From positions 102,707 to 166,706 of the forward strand of contig JADANN010000262.1 in assembly GCA_018806985.1 (NCBI GenBank): a DNA stretch of 64,000 bases. Direction: 5' to 3'. Made by a program: the position numbers and the translations under genes. This document shows positions 1 to 11,700 of the stretch, piece after piece. Source of the stretch: Angiostrongylus vasorum. Taxonomy: Eukaryota; Nematoda; Chromadorea; Rhabditida; Metastrongylidae. Below the pieces are notes generated by a model. It did not search any database and was not told where the DNA came from. It worked only from the letters and a program-made list of their open reading frames with translations. Positions within the stretch are counted from its first letter, which is position 1; every line of letters begins with the position of its first letter.

Positions 1-117
1 GCCGCGACGAGTCATTATAAAGGCCAGATGTGTATTTAATCACCTCCAACGATGCTTAATGAAGACGAATGCATGGCGCATCCTTCAAGGATTGATCAAC
101 GCCGAGAGCTTCAGAGC
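1..117 (+). repeat. SINE family A, 3' part, cut by the window edge
   Basis: It carries the family A tail: GCGAGTCATT..AAGGCCAGAT, ATGCTTAATGAAG, ATGGCGCATCC, GATTGATCAACGCCGAGAGC. The tRNA-like head lies outside the window. Confidence 0.8.
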
Positions 118-1371
118 TTCAGCTTCACCCTTACGAAATAGTTACAGTTTTTTTTTGGAGACGACCATTTTTTAAATTAGTGGGACCTTAATCTTCAACA
201 CTGGCTCTCATTTGATCTCGCGAAAGATATCCTTGTCATGCTGACAAGATTACATGAGGCTGTTATAAAACTATTTTGTAGCTGACATTCTTGCACCATC
301 GAGTCGAGTATCTACACCTGTTAATTTTACTGGTCTCTATAGTCTATAAGCATCTCATATAAGCTTAAAAAATAAGCGAATTTAGGGCCAAGATAATGAA
401 ATGCTCACTTTTAGAGCTTGCCATAATGTCGGATTTGGAATATTATGCTCTGTCATCTTCTATGAATGAATTAGATGCAGTCTTTCATATCACTAGCGGC
501 AGTTGTCATAGTTACGTTTATGCCCGCCATTAATGTGCTAATGACAGGACATTCCACTAGTAAATACGGAATGAATGTGGGACGACCCATTGGAGTAAAA
601 GTGGGACATGTGGAAATAAACGTGTGGGATACATCGTCATGTATCCTTCATAAGTTTTTTTTTGACCCCTAAACATGTACTATTGGGGGGTTACAAGAAA
701 AAAAACTATAAAGCATCGTATGGTTGTAATGTGGGTAAGGTAATGGCTGTAGTTTGCATTGCGATGATTTTTGGCACATGTGTTGTAGAAATGACTTCCT
801 AATAAAGAGAACTGTCCCTGATGACTTTCGATGTTTTACTCTCTTAAAAGTCGAAGGTGAAATCAAATTACGAAATCATCGATGAGAGTTTCTGCGGGAC
901 TCCCATTGCAAAAAGGTTCTAATGTTTATCGATGGAACATAGGTAAGAGTTTGGCGTACTAAACCACTACGGAAAACAAGAATTAGTCATTCTCATTTCC
1001 AAATTTTCATTTCGAATGGTAAGGTTCACTCATATTTTTTAAATCTGAACTTCAATGATGTGCCTAGATTTTGGTCTTCTCGATGTTAATTTTTTTGGGT
1101 AAACACAGCAAAGGGAATTCACGAAACTTCCAACATGTCGTAGACCATTAGTCATTGTGGCGGTCTGCCTCCCACATTCTTATTCTGAGGCGCATTCGAT
1201 TCGCATTTTCTGCGAGTCGAACTATGAGTTGCACTACTTAAGCAGAAGTCGGGCCCATCAGCCGCTCCGAAACGCTCTCGCTGAATTCTGTTGAGCTTCG
1301 CGAATGCAAACGAGATTGAAACGATGTCGTACTGGGGGGATTCGCTTGAAGAAACGAGATCATATATGTAT
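118..1371. other. No gene seen (upstream of or inside an early SLC4 intron)
   Basis: There are AT-rich unique sequence and short spurious ORFs. The N-terminal SLC4 exons expected upstream of 2793 were looked for and not recognised here. Confidence 0.5.
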
Positions 1372-1373
1372 AC

Positions 1374-1440
<67 letters not shown>
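1372..1440. repeat. (TA)n microsatellite
   Basis: About 30 uninterrupted TA units, followed by ATGTATAC-type imperfect sequence. ORFs across it are artefacts. Confidence 0.95.
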
Positions 1441-1443
<3 letters not shown>

Positions 1444-1545
1444 ATACAGACATGTGCGCATACATATGTATGCATATGTTATGTATAGATACGTATATAC
1501 ACATACATTATGCATATACCTACAGGCATGCAGACATTATCCGCA

Positions 1546-1582
1546 TATATATATATATATTTATTTATTTATTTATTTATTT
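1546..1582. repeat. (TA)n/(TTTA)n microsatellite
   Basis: TATATATATATAT changes into five TTTA units. Confidence 0.9.
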
Positions 1583-1584
1583 GT

Positions 1585-1955
1585 TTTCCGCGACTCCTCT
1601 TTCAAAAACTGCTGTGCAGATCTCACCAATTGTCGCGTTCGATTCGTTTTCTCGCATCCATCATCCATAAAGACCTTACAACTTTAACATGTGGTTTCGG
1701 CTGCTGATTGTGGATTTTCACTTCACCTCGGATGTCGTAGAATGCTGGTCGAGTCGATTCTCACTGCATTTCTGAGGTAGCTGGTTAGAGTGTTCCCAGC
1801 TGGATTGCATAGTGCGTTTTTTTTTTTCCCGGACAAATCCGGTACCAATTTCCCGACCCCAGATGGATGAGAGGCTTGGTGAGCCCGCATGGGTATCGGA
1901 GCAGCACTGTGCTCATGATGTCCGGCATCACTACCACTGTGCTCTATGCGATGGT
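1585..1955 (-). repeat. SINE family B, full-length copy
   Basis: Inverted orientation: tail at 1630-1690 (TCGCATCCATCATCC, GACCTTACAACTTT), middle ATGCTGGTCGAGTCGATTCT, core CCGGTACCAATTTCCCGACC, tRNA-like head ending near 1945. Confidence 0.82.
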
Positions 1956-2290
1956 TGAACAGTCCGTTATCACTAATTGTGCAGACCCCAGCATAATCAC
2001 CATTTTTCGGAGATTTGCTGGTAAGTCTGCCCCCAGGTCGTCACCACCGCAGGCAGTCGCAGACCTTGTGGATCAGAGGGAGATTTGCTACCATGCGACT
2101 AATTCGATGCCAGGACGGTGGTGGATCATTGTATTGGTTTACTCTTAGCTAGGCTTCCTGATGGAAACGCCGGACCCCTTCTCAGCTTGGGGGACCCTGC
2201 CGGGGATACGAATCCCCCCGCTGTACATCGCAGTCTGACACCCAGGAACACCTTCCAGCCACGGTGAGGCGGTAAACCGTTGAGAGGATA
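1945..2290 (-). repeat. Repeat family C (about 370 bp), fused to a family B SINE
   Basis: Shared landmarks are CCCCAGCATAATC, CACCACCGCAGGCAGTCGC, CCAGGACGGTGGTGGATC and GAGGCGGTAAACCGTTG. It has no tRNA-like boxes or ORF, and its copies end at the same points, so it is a discrete element of unknown class. Confidence 0.75.
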
Positions 2291-2792
2291 TATAATACTT
2301 TTTTCAAATTTTAACTATATTTTAACACTAGAAAGGTTATGACGTTCGGGAAATCGTCGTTCACCCTAGAACTTCTATGCCGTTTATTTCTACAAGAAAG
2401 CAAGAGACAGACTTCTTTTCGTAATCGGTGATTTTGTTGCAAAGATGAACCCTATATGTGCGTGATCAAGCAATAACTCTCACCTGAACTTTATAGAAAG
2501 ACCCATTGTTTAAAAAAATCTTCTATAAATGGCGAAGGAAGAAAGCGTGTAGAAGCCACTCAGTTGTTGGTCATCAATGCGAGACTAAAAAAGGAACAAC
2601 GATGACTAACGCTGTGATAAATAATTGCAACGACGAGGGTTTTATGGTTTCAATGAGTGGTCGGAGATGCTTTGCTTGTATTTTTAGAATTCTAAGATAC
2701 TTAACGAACATTTTTTTCAACTGGAAATTACTTCCTTCGGCGAAAAGGTCGAAGTTGCTTTAGTTTCTTTCCGAACCTTTCTTCCTGTTCAG

Positions 2793-5700
2793 AATCGTTA
2801 GTCGATGAATTTGTGAAAGAAGGTGACATTGAGGAGGATATGCGCAATGAACTTCGGGAAATTCTAATGCGAAAGCATGTCCATCAATATGAACAAGTGA
2901 GTTGAAAGTTCAACAGGATACGGTGTGAGTTTTTGTGTTGTGAATCGCTGACAGCATTTTGATAGCTGCATTTTTAGCGTGAGTTTCGTTTTATACAGTC
3001 AACGACGAAGTACATTTGAGAGCATGTTGACGCGCTAATGTTAGGCTTAGCTGTTTTGGATGTTTGAGGCTAAAAAGAATGGTTCAAACGGTGAGAAAAG
3101 CGGATTTCTAAACACGGTACGTTCAATATCCGACATTGGAAAGTCGTTTTCACATGGACGCAATCTTGGAAAATTGGATAAGGAATTGGAAAAGGAACCA
3201 TTTGGGCCGCAGTTAGAGTTACCTAAGGTTCGCTGATTTTCGGATATAACGAAAAACTGCGAAAATCCTATAGCGATGCTTAAACATCAAAAATAATTCT
3301 TTTAAATCTCACCATTTCTATGTTTAGGTTGAGTCGATGCCTCGTGATATGAACAAGGATGGCTCAGCAGATGTTAGTAAGGGCAACACGCATTTCCTTA
3401 AAAAGCTTCCTCCTGGAGTCGAGGCTAGCAATGTTCTTATTGGAGAGGTATATGTTTTTGTGCTTCTGAATATTAATACGCTCGGCTTTTTATTCCTCCT
3501 TCGTTTCACTAGAACTATACTGTTTGTTTTCCACTGGGAATTCGCGGCAATCCCTCTATGCCCCCAGACTGGGCTGCTTGGAAAGCACTAATTTGTGTGG
3601 TGTATTTGATTCAGAATTCATAATTTATCCGGGTTGCCGTGAATATCGTCCTCGACCGTTCGTTCGATAGTCGCAGAAATCGCTTTTGTCGTGATCATAA
3701 TTCATAGTCTCAGGATTCCGTAAAACTATACTTAACAATTATTCAAGGTGTAATGACAGTGAGGGGAAAAGAGCAAATATTTTCAAGCCGAGGGAGATGT
3801 CTACGTGTGAACCATGAACTATCTTTATGCATGATGGTTGCAAACAGGACAAAAAGAATGTCGTCGAAGAATTAATGGGAACCACAAAATTTTTGAGGAC
3901 ATGACACCTGGTTACTTAAGCGTTTGATTCAACAACAGATAACCGTCGAGTGGAAACGAATTAAACGCTTTTCTACCGAGATTATAAATTTAGAATAGAG
4001 GTTGCGGCAGTTTTCTTTAAAACAAAGTCGTATAATCATTTGTTTATTTAATCATTTATCTATTGATTTATTTATTTATTTCTGCAACAATTAGGACAGC
4101 ACCAATTCCACATTTATTCCATTCTGTCGCGGTTTTCGTCTATAGTCATGCTCACTTCCCAACATAATGTCTTCAACGATTGTCGTCCTGTAATCCGTAA
4201 ATCGTTTCCAGCTGTGCAAACACCTCTTGTGGATGATGTTCCCAAAAGACGATTAAATACTCTGAGATGCGCTTTATATTTCTCTTCGTCCATCTGTTAT
4301 CGGCTAATTTTCTATGTTGTAAACTGCAAAGTCTGACATGAGGTTGAGCTTCAGAAACTTCTTCTTACACTTTTCGGTGGTGCATTCTCAAGAAAAGGAG
4401 TCTACCAATCTCGATTTATTCTACACCATACCATAGGTTTTCAACAGGGACAAGACAACCACGCCAAAAATTCTTTACTAGTGTATGATTTTTTTCCCTT
4501 CGAATGTGTATTTTTGTGTTGGTCGTGTGAGGAAGTCGGCTTGATGTTGGATGGCTTTGAAACTGTTCCTTTTCACGCTGCTGCACTTGAACTCTAGTTC
4601 CGTCTAATTTATGGTGTGCTGCATGTGTTGGTGAGAAGCAAATAGTGATCAAGGTCTCCTAAGTAGGTTGAGTGATCTTACGTTAGGCGGAATAATCGCG
4701 CTCCTCTTTCCATTGTATATTTGGTAGGAACTCAATCTTCTTATTGCCGTATGTCTGCGTGCTCTCTGTTTCAAAGCGGTATTCTTAAACTTGACGTGAT
4801 TTGCGACCTCTAGTGTGGGTAGCGGAGTTAAAAGGAAAAGTTGATTTATCCAAAATCATTGTTTGGTATAGTTTAACCAATATCTACAAGCTGCAAGTGG
4901 CATAGTCCATACACTACACTTCAAACCGCATCACAACCTCTCCTTGCTCTTCATCGTTGTAGTTGCAGAGCAACAACTAGTTCTCATGACATTTCATAAA
5001 AAGTGGTGTTTTCGTCCGCTAGTGTGTTGGTGGCAACACGAAATTTTATCGCATTCCACGAAAGCTCTCACTGTCTGCGGGACTGGCTTCCGTTTTACAA
5101 GTTACAGTGTGGTTGATGGTCGAGGTAATTCTTGTGAAGTAGAACAACTATAAAGCTACACCATTTCAAGACCATTACTGATGTCTATTGCATTTTCGCT
5201 TTCTGGATCTGGAGAACTTTGTTCCCTTAGGAGTGGATTTTCGAAGCAACAGCTATTTCTTACATAGTCACACTCCCTAATTAAGCCCTTTCGAACAAAC
5301 AGACTCCCTAGTTTATATTCCAAGTCTTCTATATCCAGAGAAATTTGCACAATTATATTATGGTAGAGAGCCTAAGTGGATTTTTTCTTAACCAATAGAT
5401 ATAGAGAGTCTGAGGTCTTTTATCTTTTCTCTCAATTTTTTAATGGCTAAAACATTTTCGCTCAGAATCATAACGTTCAGAATACCTCTGAACAATCCTA
5501 TCTCATTAACCATATTTTCTTCTAGCAGTTGGATCGTCCAGTTCTACAAAAATTATGTACGCTGTGACCCGTAGTTTAGCTTTTTTTTCCAGGTGGACTT
5601 CCTACAACGTCATATTTGCGCGTTCGTTCGCCTTAAAACTGCTAACGTTCTTGGTGATCTAACTGAGGCATGTACAATAGTTTTTACCTGGATTGAGCTT

Positions 5701-8700
5701 TGGGTATACTAATATTTTGTGGTTCTTGTTTAGGTTCCTGTTCCTACTCGATTTATTTTTTTATTACTCGGCCCTACTGGTCATGGACCTCAATATAGGG
5801 AGATCGGCCGTGCAATTGCGACTCTCATGGCCGATGAGGTATGCCTGCAGTTTTTTCCCTTTATTGTTTGCATTTTTAACTGCATACGTATACTTATAGC
5901 CACATTTATATTGAAATGTATTTTGAGACGGCCCATATTTTCTGAGAAATGTTTGCGACTATACGACCTAACTGTCGATTTCAGATCTTCCACGACGTTG
6001 CGTATAAAGCTCGTAACAAGGAGGATATGTTAGATGGTGTAGACGAATTCTTGGACCAGGTGAGTGGTGTAGATTTCGTTATGCATAATTATCAGCTACT
6101 GAAAACAGTAAGTTTGGTATTTATAAGGTTCACCTAACAAGGTTTAAAGGATAAGGATAAAGCTCTCGTTGTTGATCAATCCATGAGGGATGCGCCATGA
6201 ATTCGACCTCATTAAACATCGTTAAAGGTGATTGAATGCATATCTGGCCTATACATTGACTTGCCGTTGTTTACCGATATATCGAGCCAGTGCTGCTCTC
6301 CTTCCAGACAAGTCTGGTACCAGTTTTCCTACCCGGAGGCACAGAAGGCTTGATGAGCCTGGGGGCGCGAGATCGAACCCATGTGTATTGCAGGGCACCT
6401 CCAACCGCTGCAGTACACGCTCCTCTTAACAAGGGTTATTGCCGCTAAATTAATTTCTGATTTCTTAGAATCAAAGTAGTATTTATTTAGGTCACTGTAC
6501 TACCTCCAGGAGAATGGGACCCTACTATACGTATTGAACCACCTAATCAGATCCCTTCACAAGAGAAGAGGAAACAGGTATAGTTCGAAGAAAAAGTGAA
6601 ACTTACCCTATTGAGAGTTCAGTGTGCCAACTTTCTTTGAACAGATTGGTCAGGAGTTGCTACTCGAAAAAGTGGAAATGACGGGTGGACCGAGTAAAGG
6701 AAAAGATGAGCTTGAGGAGGAAGAGGCTGGACATGGCAGTGATCCCGCACTGAGACGCACGGGACGATTGTTTGGTGGCCTGATTTTGGATATCAAAAGA
6801 AAAGTAGAAGCATTTTCGTTACTTTGTAGTGTTCTGTAGATTTTCAGTTCATTATTCTAGTTGGTGCCTTTAAATTTCTTTTCTATTCTAGGCTCCGCAC
6901 TATATCAGTGACTTTACGGATGCTTTCAATTTGCAATGTTTGGCAACAATGTGTTTCATGTACTTCGCACTTCTGGCACCAATCGTAACATTTGGTGGAC
7001 TGCTTGAGGAAGCAACCCATCAGCGGATGGCGGCTATGGAAAATATCTTCGGAGGTGGGGTCAAAATTATAGGAGAGTGTGACTTCGATGAGATAAATTG
7101 GCCTAGGAGAATTAGCCTTTAAAAACTTACTTATTTCTTTTGTTTACACTGCAGTCTATTTGTCTTTAGTCCTCGTTTTTTCTGATTCTTTTCTATGAAG
7201 TGTTTCACTTCGTTACTACTTGTAATCAACTGTAATTGTGATCGATACACGAGTCCGGTGGAGATTAATAGCTGTGTTCATTACTTGTATCATCTGTCAT
7301 CCCCGTTGATCGTCGAGTGATTTGAGCTGGCGCCAACAAATCTTCCATTTTTCGTTGTCGCGTGTAGGTGTAGCCCAGTGGGCGTGTTCGCTCTAGGAAC
7401 TTGTTGAGCATCATGCCTTTTTTTCCGGCGTTCTTGTGAAGAACTCTGACCACCAAGTCGGTGGTCTTCCTGCAGTACGTTTGCCATCCCGAGGAATCCA
7501 GTCACTAACGGCTCTTGTCCATCGATTACCGTTCGTACGCATTACGTGTGCGGCACACCTCATCCTGGAGAATTTTTTGATCGTTGACGTAGGTCGGAGC
7601 TTCTGATCCGTTCCTTCACATGTGTGACACGGAATACTCCTAGCATCGTTATTTCGACTGCGCGTTAAATAACGTTGAGTGATCTTTCATCCAGCTTACG
7701 CACCGACCAGGTTTCTGACGCATACTTGAGGGCAGGAAGTACCGTTGAGTGGAAAAGGCGGGCACGGAATCGCGTGTTCTTTGTTCTCCTAACTACTTCC
7801 TCGATGCTCTTGAAAGCTCCCCTAAGCCGCTCGTTTCCTTCTGCTCAACTCTGGAGCTAAATCCTTCATCATGTTGATTTCCCGACCTAGATAGACGTAT
7901 TTGGAGCATTTGGAGATATTCGTTCCGTTTAGTGTGAATGGGGCATACGAAACCAATCCGTTTCTCATGAACACCGTTTCTGTGAGAGTTAGTAGAAGAC
8001 CAGTCTTTCCACAGGCTTTATCAAAGTTGGTAAGCGTACGTTCCGCTTGGCTAATGTTTGGTGTTATAAGGACGATGTCATCAGCAAAGCGAAGATGGTG
8101 TAATTGCCGACCGTCGATTTTCACTCCCATATTATCCCATTCCAAAGCTCGCATGACGTTCTCGAGGGTGACGGCGAATAATTTTGGCGAGGTGGTATCG
8201 CCCCTAGTTAAACCCTCCATTTGACGTCGATGTTAATATTGTTATGGATTGCTGATGTCTTAATTGTGAAATCTTTGTATAGCTATCGAAGAATCTTTGT
8301 ATACTGAGTAGGGACTCGCTAGCGGTCCAGGGTTTCCATGAAGCTTCTATCTCAGCTGGGTCAAAACTTTTCTTTAAATCGGTGAAAGTGAAACTTTCGT
8401 GATACTTCATGCTTCCGATACGCAATACTTCCGCTTCTTGTTATCGTGTGGATGTGGTCCATCGTACTGAATCCTTTTCGAAACCCTGCTTGCTTACATT
8501 GCTGTCATTCTTCCAGTGTTTTGTCAATCCTGTTGAGGGTGGCTGGAGTGAAAGGTTTGTAGACGACAAACAGGAAACAGATTATGAGAAAGTTGTCGAT
8601 ATCGTGGAGGTCACCTTTCTTGATCAGTAACACAGTTTTGCTCGTATTTCACTGATTAGGAACTTGTATTTGAACAGGAAAAGTGTGAAAAGCCTTGGCA

Positions 8701-11700
8701 CTGTATTCATGAGTGGTGGAAGGTTCTTCAGGTGTCCAGATCATATCCTGTGCGGGCCATCTGTTGTTCAGTTCTTCACCGATGAAATAGCATGTCGGAT
8801 TACAGAAGCGGGAACCGGTGGTATGACATATCCATTTTCTTCTGTTTTCTATGATGGCAAGAGGAAGTGGCTATTGAAGAGATGAGATGTAACTACTCCG
8901 TCTGGGCTTCGAAATGCAGTCATCTCATACCCTCATACCAAATGCTAATAATGATGGTTGATTGTGCGAACTGCTCACGGCATAAGTGCATGTTGGAGTA
9001 TATTAGGGAAGAAGGAGAAAATTCTTAATAACTTGCACTTGGTAAAGCTTCGGTGGGCTTTACGAAAGCTTTTCCCGGTCTCTACAACTTCGTCCATAAC
9101 TGGCGCTCTTCTATCTTTAAAGGTCTCCTGTCGCCTGTCTGCATCGTTTTGTAGAATTGCACGTGAGTTGGCGGTTGCCTATAGCTCGTGCGATGCCAGC
9201 TTGACGGACGCATCAACTTGGGCGTTTATGAAGCAGACTTCTCTTGCTAACTTTGGATCTCTCAACTTTCGTAGCGCTAACGTGGAGATATTTAATGAGC
9301 CGATCATATTCCTCTTCGATGTTATCAAGAACAGTATTTTCCGAATAGCCGACTAAGGAGCTGAATAAATCTGTTTGTGGTGGTTATTGAACTTAGTTTC
9401 TTTTGAATTTAGCGGCTTTCGCTCCATTCCGTGAGAAATGAAATTTTGCACAAAGGAGGCGATGGTTTGATCCCGTGTAAAATTCACCGACACCGGCTAG
9501 GCAACTCTTTCGTTACGGTTCTCTCAATTGGCAGACTCCTACTTCCAGCGTTGAGAGTGGCGCTTTTGGAATTGTGAATTACCATGAATACTCTTGGCCG
9601 TCATGGTAAACTTCAGACAGCCACTCACCCTGTTCGTTCCATTCTAATCCGTGGGTTCCAATATGATGTTCTTCAGACGCGTTTTTCTTGATCCATTCTT
9701 AGCTTCAGTGGTAACCTTTAAGAATCTATGCTCTTCTCTGTAGAACTTTTCCAAGTCCATATAGAGCGCTTCTACTTCGCCTTCATTATAACTTTATGTC
9801 GGTGCGTAGACGACGAAGATTGTCGAAGTCGGTACTGGTCCACATTTCCTCAATCATAGGCGTCCGATTCCGGTTTTTAGTTGTTCGACTCCTCTACAAT
9901 CGCGTGTTCCGAGTAACAGTTCTTCTCCGGTGTCATGGACGGCTTTGAATGGGTGTCGTCTTCTCGTCTCAGCTAATCCGATGACTTCTTCCCTTATCCA
10001 TCTTGTCTACATGATGAGGTCTTCAATAGAGGAGTCATATGCAAGTGAGCGTGCATCGTAGGTACATATCGCCACCTTAGTCCTTTATAATTTAGGCAGT
10101 CTAGAATGGTCCAGGGATTTTAGCAGCCTCACCGTAATCGTCTTACCCAACGCTGCTGTATCGGGGGGCACTTTTGGGGTCAGGGGAATGAGGCTCGCTT
10201 ATTTTACTGTGTTTAACCTTTGATACCTACGTATGGCTTGCCGAGCTGAGCCTGGTAGCTAGGTATACTCATATGTAGTTTGTCGGTCTCTGCAAGAGGA
10301 GATGAGGAGCCTATTTGTTTTAATTGACTCCCTAACCGCTTTCCATATAATTCCCAGTCACTTGGCTTTTTGGCCGATTTGACTCATATAATAGAATACA
10401 ACCTGCATAAACAAGAACACACCCACGCATGCATGCATGATCACGTCCTCACAAATACAGAAGGTATATGCCAAATCGACATAGCAGAAATAGGGCTCAG
10501 GGAAGCAAAAGTCGCTTTTGCTTCGCGATTAACCCTCTATCCGTCACTTGGGCACACGCCACGTTGCGTCGAGATAAACCGGCACGAGGTCCCTGCATGA
10601 GAGGGATCAGTGGCAATAGCAATATTGTGCAGTAGTTTTGTTGAGGATTAAATAATCAGATAATGAAAAGAACAACTAGTCGGGCAATCGTTGCTGAATT
10701 TGTACCGCGATATTCGATTGTCCAGGTGGATTCCAGCAGCGGTTCTGCGTAGAAGTGTTGAGTCTTTCGGTAAGAAGCTGTGGAGATGTTGGTCTGCAAT
10801 CGCCCCGTTTTTGTTGTAAAGTCGCCTAATTGAGAGTCCTAGAATATGAAAGCATTATTCTTGGAGGTTCGCTATGTAATAGAGGGGGCTTACGACGTCG
10901 AACTGTGACGTCGACTCGTGCAGATTAGAGGATGTATTTCTCAGGACTTACGACGTCAGGTTCTGAAGAAATGTGTTGAAGATTAAACTGATCTTTCGAC
11001 GAAGTGCGTTTTCATGACATGGTAACTGCTTGATATTACTCACTAGCTCTACACCTGTCTTTGCATGTTACTTTCTCGACGGCATTAACCTCACGTTTGG
11101 GCAATTAAATCTTTATATCTGCATATAATCAATAACACAGTAGCGCTAGGGGGTCACAGTGGTCAAAGACGTGCCATGCAGTGCACTTGGGATCAAACAG
11201 TTCGGTCTTGCGCTTCCGGCAAACCAAGCCTTCAGTCCCTCCACGATTGAGAAATTGGACCACGAATAATGTAAAAAACATTCGTTGTATACATCGATAG
11301 ACTTCCGCAAGTCGTTGTACAGGTCAAATACGAATTTGTTCACCTTTGATATTTAATGGAACCGATTGCAGTAAGTAGTATATAAGTCAATCCAAAGTAT
11401 GAAAGGCGAGTTGTCAACTGCCTAAATCTGTTTAGATCTCAGTGAAAGTAGATAATCGTTTTTGGTCCGCGTTCAGTCTCTTGCCCACTTTTTGGGATAG
11501 TATTGGTGAGGGGAATTGATGGTAGACCATAAAGTGACAGAGTCTGTTGTTGCAAAAAAGGAAGGAAAACAAGTGGAAACGGAGATGAAGTCGTCATCGC
11601 ACTTTCTCAACCTGTTTCATTGTCACATTAGAAGAAACGATTGTTCGAAACTTATAGAGGTAGTAATGAAAAATGAATCCAAACATTTTTACCTGGATCT

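Noticed and set aside
1152..1690. Several ORFs of 65-127 codons across the (TA)n tract on both strands
   Set aside because: They consist of Tyr-Ile runs from TATATA; no stop arises in the repeat.
8958..9356. 132-codon + strand ORF
   Set aside because: Antisense of the RTE protein region; no sign of its own coding history.
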